64,000 nucleotides of DNA from Lachnospiraceae bacterium. Lineage in GTDB: Bacteria > Bacillota > Clostridia > Lachnospirales > Lachnospiraceae. Position numbers and translations under genes: made by a program. Below the pieces are notes generated by a model. It was not told the DNA's origin, ran no database searches, and saw only the letters and a list, made by a program, of their open reading frames with translations. Shown one piece after another: positions 36,318-45,372 of this stretch. Position 1 is the stretch's first letter, and every line of letters starts with the position of its first letter. The stretch lies in assembly GCA_015056725.1 (NCBI GenBank), contig SVFS01000003.1, positions 19,274-83,273 on the forward strand, written 5' to 3'.

Positions 36318-36599
36318 TTATGCGTTGATCATATCTTTAAGAGCTTTACCAGCTTTGAATTTTGGAGCTTTAGAAGCTGCAATTTTCATAACTTCGCCAG
36401 TCTGAGGATTTCTACCTTCTCTAGCTGCTCTTTCGGATACTTCGAATGTACCAAAGCCAACTAACTGAACTTTTTCACCTTTCTTTAATTCATCAGCTAC
36501 TACATCTACAAATGCTTTTAAAGCTTTTTCAGCATCTTTCTTAGAAAGTTCTGCACTTTCAGCGATTGCTGCAACTAATTCTGTCTTGTTCATTTTCAA
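36318..36599 (-). CDS. hup: HU family nucleoid DNA-binding protein
   Basis: Histone-like dimer that bends DNA. The 93 residues match family length, with [27 protein letters not shown] at the N-terminus and the DNA-binding arm signature [22 protein letters not shown]. The ATG follows AGGAGGAATTGAAA. It has its own strong promoter and terminator. Confidence 0.97.
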   Translation of the reverse strand: MKMNKTELVAAIAESAELSKKDAEKALKAFVDVVADELKKGEKVQLVGFGTFEVSERAAREGRNPQTGEVMKIAASKAPKFKAGKALKDMINA

Positions 36600-36664
36600 T
36601 TCCTCCTAATATTTACCTGTTCTAACCCTAAGTGAATGTACTTCACTAAAAAAGTCTATACATA

Positions 36665-36693
36665 TTTATAGTGTTTTTAAGCCTATTTGTCAA
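36665..36693 (-). promoter_or_regulatory. Strong promoter of hup
   Basis: Perfect −35 TTGACA (36688–36693), 17-base spacer and −10 TATAAA (36665–36670). A small AGTGAA/TTCACT hairpin lies in the leader. Confidence 0.8.
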
Positions 36694-36707
36694 GGTTTTT
36701 TGCCTAA

Positions 36708-38090
36708 TTATTCCTCTAAAAGCGTCAAATCCAGAAATGAGTAACTGATATTCTTTTCTTCGCTGTCAACTTTTATTGTATACGACTTAGAGGTATATCC
36801 TGTTTTACGAAGTGTCAGGACGTGTGAGCCGGTCTCCTTCTTAAAACTACACGGTGTTATTCCTACATAATTTCCATCCAAATACAGTTCCACATCGGTT
36901 GGAGAATCTACCGTTACATAATAAGATAGTGTGCTTGTTATGGCATTTCCGGTCTCTTCATTTGGAAGTACTGCTTCTGTTTCAAACGGATTAGCATATT
37001 CAGAAGACTCCGGACTTTCCACATCATTTCCCGATACATCTATATCATTGCCCGAAACATCCGGGTCCAATTCCATAGACGCTTCTATTCCTGCGGATTC
37101 CTGCGCCACTTTAATATATTGTGTCAATGTACTATAGCCTGCTTTCATCAAAATCATCTGATGAATTCCATATTCTAATCGTATCGGCTTGCTATAATCT
37201 GCTTTTTCACCATCTACATACAGTATGGCATCTGCAGGCGTAATAGAAAATACAACCGACCCATACTTTGGTTCAGCACCTTTCAGATCCCCCACATCCA
37301 AGGTTAATTCAATGTTTCTCCTCACATCGATTTCTTTTACTCCACTAGTGCCTTTATTACTGATAACTACCTGATGAATTCCTTCCGGAACAACAAGCAG
37401 CATATTTTCTGTCACACGCTGTACAACATCATTTCCAATCTCAATAAAACCGCCATAAAAATATTCTTCATTTTTTAGACGTACATAGCCGTGTCCCTTT
37501 TCTACCACAAGACTGTATACCTCCGAGTCAATGCCATATACGGTCACACGGTCTATGGGGTTAATCTCCATTAATTCTGCCGGTTTTCCATCGGACAGAA
37601 TTACCATATCATCTGTATATGCATAAATTCCTGAACCCACAGAAATTTGATGCTTCTCTTCATCTATTCGATAATTACCGATTTTTTCATGGACAAAACC
37701 GGTTTTACTTCTTTGTAAGGTGTTTAATCTCTTTTTACTTTTGAAAAATGTCAAGTCAACGATTTCACCGGGTTTTACTTGTGAGGCAGAAAGTGCTTTT
37801 CCGTATTTGTCATAGAAATAAGAAGCACCATCATATTGCAGTGTATACTGTCTGTTAACACTCATATTTTTAAACGTAAGTGTTTTGCTTTCTGTATCCA
37901 CCGCAGTGACAACAGCTGTATCAGTACTGTCATATACTCCGGGATCTGCCGCAATAAAGCCGGTAGATTTCTTTTCCTGCTGGGAAATCGGCTGGTTATT
38001 AAAAGCACATGCCGTAAGCACACCTGCCACAGCAAGCAATATAGCCATATATAAAATTCTATTTTTTTTGCTACGTATTATTTTGTGCAA
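36708..38090 (-). CDS. PEGA-domain lipoprotein
   Basis: Cell-surface lipoprotein of 460 residues: signal ILYMAILLAVAGVLTACA with lipobox Cys about residue 28. A beta-rich middle follows, then two PEGA repeats (VVFSITPADAILYVDGEKA about 275; YVTVDSPTDVELYLDGNYVG about 395) joined by an acidic linker with a repeated DVSGND. PEGA domains are surface beta modules of unclear ligand. The start is TTG at 38090 after GGAGGAAAATAAC. It lies between a CotS-like gene and hup; its role is unknown. Confidence 0.82.
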   Translation of the reverse strand: MHKIIRSKKNRILYMAILLAVAGVLTACAFNNQPISQQEKKSTGFIAADPGVYDSTDTAVVTAVDTESKTLTFKNMSVNRQYTLQYDGASYFYDKYGKALSASQVKPGEIVDLTFFKSKKRLNTLQRSKTGFVHEKIGNYRIDEEKHQISVGSGIYAYTDDMVILSDGKPAELMEINPIDRVTVYGIDSEVYSLVVEKGHGYVRLKNEEYFYGGFIEIGNDVVQRVTENMLLVVPEGIHQVVISNKGTSGVKEIDVRRNIELTLDVGDLKGAEPKYGSVVFSITPADAILYVDGEKADYSKPIRLEYGIHQMILMKAGYSTLTQYIKVAQESAGIEASMELDPDVSGNDIDVSGNDVESPESSEYANPFETEAVLPNEETGNAITSTLSYYVTVDSPTDVELYLDGNYVGITPCSFKKETGSHVLTLRKTGYTSKSYTIKVDSEEKNISYSFLDLTLLEE

Positions 38091-38144
38091 GTTATTTTCC
38101 TCCGCACCGTATCACTTGTATCTATATTTTGAATTATAATACAT

Positions 38145-39125
38145 CTATCGGCATAAAACCACCTTTATAAACTCTTGTTTTTGTGCTTCCTGACGTAATA
38201 TATTTTCCAATTTCTCTGCCGTTTTCCATGGAATAAACGCTTTTCCGTTATTATAGTAGAAATTAACAATTTTCCAAAACTTCTCCGGATACAAAAAACG
38301 GAAATACATTTGCATGCGTTCTGCTTCCGATAAAGGTCTTACATATTCGTAAGCACTTAAAAGTTCCTCCCCTGTTTTTATAGACCAATCATGCTTTTCC
38401 AATATCTTCCGAAGAAAATAACAAATATCCCTCGTTGCATTATCCCATATACATTTTTCGAAATTGATAAAAAATGGCTGGCTGTCAACAAACAATATAT
38501 TATGATACTGAAAATCTCCATGACAAGGAATTCTTTCATCCGACATATCCATTTTTTCTTTCACAATTTCTGTAATATCTAATGCCTGTTCCAAAAATCC
38601 ATCATATGTCTGTAATAAAAAATGTTCAAAATCGTTTTTCTGTCCTTTTTCCCTTAAAAAACGACGCACCTTCTTTAACTCTCTATTATGCTTTTCAAAT
38701 TCCTCCTCCATAGAAGCAACCTGAAGCGATATTTCGGCATCTTCCAAAATTTCTTTCGGAATAGTACTTGCAGCGTTATGATATCTCGCCAATGCCGCCA
38801 TCGTCTTTTTACAATAATCCATATTGGAGACATCACATTCCTGTCCTTCCACATATGTTTTTATCATATATTTGCTTCCGTCGGATTCTGTTGTTATAAA
38901 TAGACCTTCTTTGTTTCGAACCAGCATTTCCACTTGTTCAAAACCACGCTTACATACCTCTTCCAGCAAAATATTCTGAATCGGAAGCTTTTCACTGCGT
39001 CCGTTATATTCTTTTAATATATAAATACCTATCGTTGTTTCACAAAGAATAGCGCCCCGCACCTTCCAGGTGCGAAGCACTTCTAAATCATATTGATCAA
39101 GTACATTTGTAGCCCCTCGCTTCAC
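38145..39125 (-). CDS. CotS family spore-coat/kinase-fold protein
   Basis: Aminoglycoside-phosphotransferase-like fold of the CotS group, 326 residues. The catalytic-loop motif IPCHGDFQYHNILF is intact (about 198–212), but the following metal-binding IDFE is FINFEKC, with Asn in place of the Mg-binding Asp. The enzyme may therefore be weak or inactive. The GTG start follows AAGGAGGCTTAAAGT. Close to sporulation genes; a coat role is inferred by family only. Confidence 0.78.
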   Translation of the reverse strand: MKRGATNVLDQYDLEVLRTWKVRGAILCETTIGIYILKEYNGRSEKLPIQNILLEEVCKRGFEQVEMLVRNKEGLFITTESDGSKYMIKTYVEGQECDVSNMDYCKKTMAALARYHNAASTIPKEILEDAEISLQVASMEEEFEKHNRELKKVRRFLREKGQKNDFEHFLLQTYDGFLEQALDITEIVKEKMDMSDERIPCHGDFQYHNILFVDSQPFFINFEKCIWDNATRDICYFLRKILEKHDWSIKTGEELLSAYEYVRPLSEAERMQMYFRFLYPEKFWKIVNFYYNNGKAFIPWKTAEKLENILRQEAQKQEFIKVVLCR

Positions 39126-39239
39126 ACTTTAAGCCTCCTTATTCATTCCATACCATATCTTATGAATAACAACCTCGAAGTATGTTTCTTTTTTGCTACT
39201 ATTATTTACCTATTCCCAATATTTCATATGTTATACTTT

Positions 39240-40583
39240 TTAGTCGAAATACTTCTGCATATTTTTAAGCAGATATTCCTTATTATTATGCGCCGGAAAC
39301 TCAATAACATCCTCCAGCATTCGTTTCAGCACTTCTCCAATCTGTCTGCCCGGCGACATGCCCGCTTCAATCAAATCACTTCCTGTTACTGCCAAATCCT
39401 TTAATGATAAGCATTCTTTCCTTTCAAGAATTCCTTCATATACCGTTTTCAGATATTCGTTCTTTTTCAATTTCTTATCTTTAAACGTATCACTTTGTGC
39501 CATAATGTCCGCATAATTCACAAGAAACATTTCCGGAAAAGCATCTTCTCCTATTCTGGCAATGCTCTTTCTTACGGTTTTTTCCGATACATCCAAAGGA
39601 TATGGCATTGCCCAGTCATGATACTTTACAAGCTGGGCTGTCTTTTTAATTGTATCATTATCAAACTTTAACCGTCTGAGTACTTGTATCGAAATCTCTG
39701 CACTTTTCTCCGGATGTCCGTAAAAATGATCATATCCGTCTTCATGTACTTTTTTGCAAAGTGGCTTTGCAATATCATGAAACAGCATGGTCAGCCGAAG
39801 TACCTTATCTGCCGGCACAAAGCCTAAGCTATGCAAAGTATGTTCTCCTACAGAATAACAATGATGCGGATTATTCTGCTCTGTCTCCATGCACAAATCA
39901 AATTCAGGCATAAACTGCTTGGTAATACCCGTTTCATACGCTACTCTCAAATAATCAGGATGATCGGATACGAGCAGTTTTACGAGCTCCACCTGTATTC
40001 TTTCCGCACTGATATTTTTAAGATTCGGTGCCAAAACGCTAATCGCGTTTTTCGTTTCTTCTTCAATAACATAACCAAACTGTGCTGAAAATCTGACTGC
40101 ACGCATAATACGGAGTGCGTCCTCCGTAAAACGCTCTATAGCATTTCCTACACATCGGATAATACCCTTTTGCATATCCTCTATGCCACCGAAAATGTCC
40201 ACCAGCCCAACTCTGTCATTATACGCCATTGCATTGACCGTAAAATCCCTACGCTTCAAATCCTCTTCCAGAGATTTTGTAAACGTTACTTCTTTTGGAT
40301 GACGGCTATCTTCATAATCGCCATCAATACGATAGGTAGTAACCTCATATCCTACTTTATCAATCATGACCGTTACCGTACCATGCTGCAAACCGGTATC
40401 AATCGTACGTCGAAATAGTGCTTTCACTTCTTCCGGCTCCGCACTTGTGGTAATATCCCAATCATTGGGGATTCGTCCCATAATGGAGTCGCGAACACAG
40501 CCGCCCACTGCATACGCTTCGTGGCCGGCTGTCTCTAATGTCGTAATTATGAAATTTACCTCATTTGGTAACTGAATCTGCAT
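39240..40583 (-). CDS. cca: CCA tRNA nucleotidyltransferase with HD domain
   Basis: Adds or repairs the 3' CCA of tRNA; needed because the four tRNA genes here lack encoded CCA. The class II signature AYAVGGCVRDSIMGRIPNDWD (about 20–40) and RRDFTVNAMA are clear, and LTMLFHDIAKP marks an HD phosphohydrolase domain (about 250). The start is placed at the ATG at 40583, one base after the ackA stop; the frame stays open to 40622 inside ackA. Probably coupled to ackA. Confidence 0.92.
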   Translation of the reverse strand: MQIQLPNEVNFIITTLETAGHEAYAVGGCVRDSIMGRIPNDWDITTSAEPEEVKALFRRTIDTGLQHGTVTVMIDKVGYEVTTYRIDGDYEDSRHPKEVTFTKSLEEDLKRRDFTVNAMAYNDRVGLVDIFGGIEDMQKGIIRCVGNAIERFTEDALRIMRAVRFSAQFGYVIEEETKNAISVLAPNLKNISAERIQVELVKLLVSDHPDYLRVAYETGITKQFMPEFDLCMETEQNNPHHCYSVGEHTLHSLGFVPADKVLRLTMLFHDIAKPLCKKVHEDGYDHFYGHPEKSAEISIQVLRRLKFDNDTIKKTAQLVKYHDWAMPYPLDVSEKTVRKSIARIGEDAFPEMFLVNYADIMAQSDTFKDKKLKKNEYLKTVYEGILERKECLSLKDLAVTGSDLIEAGMSPGRQIGEVLKRMLEDVIEFPAHNNKEYLLKNMQKYFD

Positions 40584-40584
40584 T

Positions 40585-41778
40585 CTATTTAACCAATCTA
40601 ACTGTTTCACGTGCAATGGCAAGTTCCTCGTTTGTAGGTACTACCATTGTGATTACTTTGCTTCCTTCGTCAGAAAGAATTCTTTCTTCTCCTCTGACTT
40701 TATTCTTTTCCGGATCGATGTTTGTTCCGAGGTAACCGATGTACTGACCGATAAGCTCTCTTACACAGTCATTGTTTTCGCCTGCACCAGCTGTAAATGC
40801 GATAACGTCTACACCATTCATTGCTGCTACATAGCTACCGATGTATTTACCTACACGGTATGCATAGCCTTCTAATGCCTGAATTGCCATTTCATTGCCT
40901 TCTGCTCTAGCAAGCTGTAAATCTCTGAAATCATTGGATAATCCGTCAGATAAACCGAGAACACCTGATTTTTTATTTAAAATATTTACTACTTCATCCG
41001 CACTGATGCCTTCTTTTTCTGCAAGGAATGTTACTACTGCCGGATCAAGGTCACCGCTTCTTGTTCCCATCATCAGACCTTCCAATGGAGTAAGTCCCAT
41101 AGAAGTATCGATAGAAACACCATTCATCACTGCAGATACGGAAGCACCGTTTCCTAAATGGCAAACGATGATTTTGAGATCCTTCACATCTTTTCCTAAA
41201 ATCTCAGCAACACGTTTGGATACGAAATCATGGCTTGTACCATGGAAACCATAACGGCGCACTTTGTATTTTTCATAGTATTCATATGGAATACCGTATA
41301 AATATGCCTTGCTTGGCATTGTCTGATGGAAAGCTGTATCAAATACGCCTACCATCGGTACGCCCGGCATAACTGCCATACAGGCACGGATACCGATAAG
41401 ATTTGCCGGATTATGAAGCGGTGCAAGGTCATTGCAGGACTCTACTTCTGCAAGCACTTCATCATCAATTACTACGGAGCTTGCAAATTTCTCACCGCCA
41501 TGTACGATACGATGACCTACTGCATCGATTTCCTTTAAATCAGAAATAACGCCAACTTCTTTATCCAATAATTTATTAAGCACTAACTGAATTGCTACTT
41601 TATGATCCGGCATGGAGGCCGCTTCTTTTTTCTTTTCGCCGCCTTCAGGCTGATGAGTAATTTCACCTTCACCGCCGATTCTTTCACACAAACCTTTTGC
41701 CAATACACCTTCTGTATCACTATCGATAAGCTGATACTTTAAGGATGAACTACCACAGTTAATTACTAATACCTTCAT
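40585..41778 (-). CDS. ackA: Acetate kinase
   Basis: Acetyl phosphate + ADP to acetate + ATP: substrate-level phosphorylation in fermentation. The 397 residues have [17 protein letters not shown] at the N-terminus, [31 protein letters not shown] and [13 protein letters not shown]. No pta gene is next to it in view. It lies between proS and cca on one strand with short gaps (29 bases and 1 base). Confidence 0.97.
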   Translation of the reverse strand: MKVLVINCGSSSLKYQLIDSDTEGVLAKGLCERIGGEGEITHQPEGGEKKKEAASMPDHKVAIQLVLNKLLDKEVGVISDLKEIDAVGHRIVHGGEKFASSVVIDDEVLAEVESCNDLAPLHNPANLIGIRACMAVMPGVPMVGVFDTAFHQTMPSKAYLYGIPYEYYEKYKVRRYGFHGTSHDFVSKRVAEILGKDVKDLKIIVCHLGNGASVSAVMNGVSIDTSMGLTPLEGLMMGTRSGDLDPAVVTFLAEKEGISADEVVNILNKKSGVLGLSDGLSNDFRDLQLARAEGNEMAIQALEGYAYRVGKYIGSYVAAMNGVDVIAFTAGAGENNDCVRELIGQYIGYLGTNIDPEKNKVRGEERILSDEGSKVITMVVPTNEELAIARETVRLVK

Positions 41779-41807
41779 GTTCTACCTCACATTTATTTTA
41801 TATTCTC

Positions 41808-43238
41808 TTAGTAAGCCTTACCCCAGTAAACCATCTTCTTAGCAGGTTTTCCGCAGCATACACATGTTTCGCTAAGTGTTTCCTGCTCAAATGGCATACA
41901 GCGGCTTGTTACGGACAATTCTTCTTTAATCTGGTCTTCACACGCCTGATCTTCACACCACATTGCTTTTACAAAGCCTGTCTTTTCTGCAAAAATGCTG
42001 CGAAGCTCATCCATATCTTTTGCAACATAAGTATGTTCTTCTCTGTGTGCTCTTGCTCTTTCCAGCATTTCAACCTGCATCTTATCTAAAGTTTCAGCAA
42101 CCTTTGCTTCTAATTCATCAAATGATACTTCAATCTTTTCTCTTGTATCACGTCTGCAGATTACACATTTGCCTGCTTCAATATCCTTTGGACCTACTTC
42201 TACACGAAGCGGAATACCACGCATTTCCTGTTCGGAGAATTTCCAACCCGGACTCTTGTCTGTATCATCTACTTTTACTCTGAAATTAGAAAGCATGTCT
42301 TTCATTTCGAAAGCTTTGTCTAAAACGCCTTCCTTTTTCTGCTGAATCGGAATGATAACAACCTGAGTTGGAGCTACCTTTGGTGGTAATACAAGACCGG
42401 AATTATCACCGTGAACCATAATAACAGCACCGATAAGTCTTGTAGTCATACCCCAGGATGTCTGATGTACATGTTTGAGCTTATTATCTTTGTCTGTATA
42501 CTGAATACCAAATGCCTGTGCAAAGCCATCACCAAAGTTATGGCTTGTACCGGACTGAAGTGCTTTTCCGTCATGCATCAATGCTTCTACCGTATATGTA
42601 GCTACTGCACCTGCAAATTTTTCTTTATCTGTTTTACGTCCTTTTACTACAGGAATTGCTAATACGTTTTCTAAGAAATCCGCATATACATTCAGCATTA
42701 AAATTGTTCTTTCTTCTGCATCTTCTGCTGTCGCATGCGCTGTATGACCTTCCTGCCATAAGAATTCACGGCTTCTAAGGAATGGTCTTGTTTCTTTTTC
42801 CCAACGTACTACGGAACACCACTGATTTAATAGCTGTGGTAAATCTCTGTAAGACTGAATTACATTTTTGTAATAATCACAGAATAACGTTTCAGACGTA
42901 GGTCTGACACAAAGTCTTTCCTGAAGTGGCGCAAGACCACCATGTGTCACCCATGCTACTTCCGGTGCAAAACCTTCTACATGGTCCTTTTCTTTCTGTA
43001 ATAAGCTTTCCGGAATGAACATTGGTAAATATGCATTCTGTACACCGGTTGCTTTAAACATAGCATCCAGCTGCTGCTGAATAAGTTCCCAAATAGCATA
43101 TCCTGCCGGTTTGATTACCATACATCCCTTAACACTTGTATAATCGATTAATTCTGCTTTCTTAACTACGTCTGTATACCATTGCGCGAAATCTTCTTCC
43201 ATAGACGTAATCGCTTCTACTAACTTTTTGTCAGCCAT
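41808..43238 (-). CDS. proS: Prolyl-tRNA synthetase, archaeal/eukaryote-type (ProS type 3)
   Basis: Charges tRNA-Pro. At 476 residues it is the short form without the editing insertion. Class II motifs are seen ([49 protein letters not shown]). The C-terminal zinc-like domain has [11 protein letters not shown] and [15 protein letters not shown] and ends in Tyr, a feature of this type. A tRNA-Pro gene lies at 13909. It has its own promoter; no T-box leader is seen. Confidence 0.96.
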   Translation of the reverse strand: MADKKLVEAITSMEEDFAQWYTDVVKKAELIDYTSVKGCMVIKPAGYAIWELIQQQLDAMFKATGVQNAYLPMFIPESLLQKEKDHVEGFAPEVAWVTHGGLAPLQERLCVRPTSETLFCDYYKNVIQSYRDLPQLLNQWCSVVRWEKETRPFLRSREFLWQEGHTAHATAEDAEERTILMLNVYADFLENVLAIPVVKGRKTDKEKFAGAVATYTVEALMHDGKALQSGTSHNFGDGFAQAFGIQYTDKDNKLKHVHQTSWGMTTRLIGAVIMVHGDNSGLVLPPKVAPTQVVIIPIQQKKEGVLDKAFEMKDMLSNFRVKVDDTDKSPGWKFSEQEMRGIPLRVEVGPKDIEAGKCVICRRDTREKIEVSFDELEAKVAETLDKMQVEMLERARAHREEHTYVAKDMDELRSIFAEKTGFVKAMWCEDQACEDQIKEELSVTSRCMPFEQETLSETCVCCGKPAKKMVYWGKAY

Positions 43239-43321
43239 TTATAGTATCTCCCTTCGATGCATTTTCTTTTTTAAATCAAATCATTTCGGTAAATCTTCTA
43301 TTTTATTGCATACCTATTCAG

Positions 43322-43350
43322 ATTTTAGGTGGATGCGCAAGTTTTGTCAA
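43322..43350 (-). promoter_or_regulatory. Promoter of proS(–ackA–cca)
   Basis: Perfect −35 TTGACA (43345–43350), 17-base spacer, −10 TAAAAT (43322–43327) on the minus strand. Confidence 0.7.
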
Positions 43351-43366
43351 TGTTTCGTGTTATTTT

Positions 43367-45370
43367 TCAACTTTTCAAGCCAACTAAATCTGCCACATTA
43401 AAGCTGACACGAATATTCCTTTTATCATATATCTGATGGAAATTCTTATCGATACGATTTGTAATCATTTCAATATATTCTTGTCCGGCATTTAAAAGAA
43501 TTACTACAAACTGCTCGCTGCCATACCTTGTACAGACATCCACCGAACGCAAAGATTCCTGAATCGTTTTTTCCATACAAGTCATGGCGCGTTCTCTTTC
43601 ATCTACATAAAAAGAATCTGCACCAACCGCTTCTAATGTAATCATTACAAGCTGAATATTATAGCCATATCGTTTTCCTAAATGCTGAACATAATCGTAT
43701 ACTTTGGTAAACTCTCTGTATTCCAGATTTAACGTTCCGTTATACGCTCCCTGCTCTTTCAAATTGGAAACCAGTTTCATCAAATCAACAGAATTGCTTT
43801 GTTTTGTAAAGCTCACATCCTGATTATAGAAATAGTATCCGCATTTTCCGCTTTGTTTTACATAGTACAATGCGCGGTCTGCCTTTTTCACAACATCTGT
43901 ATAATCATCCATTGTTGTTGTCATACAAAGCCCAATAGACAGAGATGATACAGATAAATATGTATTTCCCTCTTTCTTTTTCGCAAATTCATTCATAATC
44001 TGCTCGACAAGAGCGGTTGCTTCCTCTTTATCCACATCTTCCATATAAAATAAAAATTCATCACCGCCAAGCCTTGATATAATCGCTCTGTCCTCAAAAC
44101 AAGAAAGCACTTCTCCTACCGTTTTTAATGCATAATCTCCAGCAAGATGTCCCATCGTATCATTTGTTCGTTTCAAATTATCCAAATCCACAAATGCAAG
44201 ACATCCCTGTTGTTCTTTCATTGCTTTCGTGATTTTGCTTTCTCCCTCTTTTCGATTTAATAAACCGGTCAAATAGTCATATGCCTCTGCTTTTTTCGCT
44301 TCTTCTTCAATACTCTTTACAATTTGATTAATCAGAGCTGAACTTTCTTCTGACAATGTCTTTTCTTTCGTAATATCATTGCTCTCAACCGTTAATTTTC
44401 CGGCCTCCATCAATTTGACAGCGATATCCAAAAGCTTCGGATCAAACTGCGTTCCTCTTCCGTTGATAAGCTCTTTATGAATCTCCTCTTCAGAAAGACT
44501 TTCCCTGTATATTCGCTTGCTGCTCATTGCATCAAATGCATCTGCAATACAAATGATTCTCGCCACTAACGGTATTTCTTCTCCACTTAGACCTTGAGGA
44601 TATCCTGTTCCGTTATATCTCTCATGATGATATTTCGCGCCGGCATCCACATCCGTAATAGTCTCAATATCCTTTAAGATATCCCCACCGATTGTTGTAT
44701 GGGATTTGATAATGTTAAATTCATGCTCTGTCAATCTTCCCGGCTTGTTGAGCACATTGTCAGGAATACCTACTTTTCCGATGTCATGCAACAATGCGAT
44801 ATATTTTAGATTTTGTATTTCTTCCTCATGCCAGCCAAGCTCTCTGGCAATTAACGCACTATATTCTGCCACACGTACAGAATGACCTTTTGTATAACTG
44901 TCTTTTGCTTCTATCATACTGGCAATCGTAGAAATAGTTTCAAAGGAAAGCTGTTCAATTTGCATTGTCTTTTCCCGTACTTTGTCTTCCAGATTTCTCG
45001 TAAGCTCTTCTAACTGCATACTTCTGTCGATTCGATTAATCATTACTTCCGGAACAAAAGGCTTTTTAATAAAATCTACTGCCCCCATTTTTAAACCTTT
45101 AATTTCCGATTCCACATCTGCATCTGCCGTCAGAAAAATCACCGGTACATTATGATTTAAATGCAGCTCCTTCATTTTTTCATATACTTCAAAACCATTC
45201 ATATCCGGCATTTGAACATCAAGCAAGACCATATCTACAAGATTTTTAGATAAAAAAGTTACCGCTTTTTCTCCTGATTTCACTAAAATCAGTCTGTACT
45301 TATCTTTCAATATACTTTCCACAAATTTCAAATTCGCCGCCAAATCATCGACTACCAAAATACTTTTCAT
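43367..45370 (-). CDS. Response regulator REC–HD-GYP–GGDEF–degenerate GGDEF
   Basis: Predicted c-di-GMP turnover regulator of 667 residues. Receiver domain with phospho-acceptor in MVLLDVQMPDMNG (about residue 53). HD-GYP phosphodiesterase domain with HDIGKVGIPDN (about 195) and HHERYNGTGYPQG. GGDEF domain with intact SRLGGDEFLFY (about 433). A final GGDEF-like domain has TRYGSEQFVVIL (about 615), so it is degenerate. Three bases separate it from the hybrid kinase gene upstream, which is the obvious phospho-donor. Confidence 0.9.
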   Translation of the reverse strand: MKSILVVDDLAANLKFVESILKDKYRLILVKSGEKAVTFLSKNLVDMVLLDVQMPDMNGFEVYEKMKELHLNHNVPVIFLTADADVESEIKGLKMGAVDFIKKPFVPEVMINRIDRSMQLEELTRNLEDKVREKTMQIEQLSFETISTIASMIEAKDSYTKGHSVRVAEYSALIARELGWHEEEIQNLKYIALLHDIGKVGIPDNVLNKPGRLTEHEFNIIKSHTTIGGDILKDIETITDVDAGAKYHHERYNGTGYPQGLSGEEIPLVARIICIADAFDAMSSKRIYRESLSEEEIHKELINGRGTQFDPKLLDIAVKLMEAGKLTVESNDITKEKTLSEESSALINQIVKSIEEEAKKAEAYDYLTGLLNRKEGESKITKAMKEQQGCLAFVDLDNLKRTNDTMGHLAGDYALKTVGEVLSCFEDRAIISRLGGDEFLFYMEDVDKEEATALVEQIMNEFAKKKEGNTYLSVSSLSIGLCMTTTMDDYTDVVKKADRALYYVKQSGKCGYYFYNQDVSFTKQSNSVDLMKLVSNLKEQGAYNGTLNLEYREFTKVYDYVQHLGKRYGYNIQLVMITLEAVGADSFYVDERERAMTCMEKTIQESLRSVDVCTRYGSEQFVVILLNAGQEYIEMITNRIDKNFHQIYDKRNIRVSFNVADLVGLKS

Positions 45371-45372
45371 AC

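Noticed and set aside
43239..43366. T-box leader for proS
   Set aside because: The leader is too short (about 75 bases after the promoter) and the conserved T-box sequence is absent.
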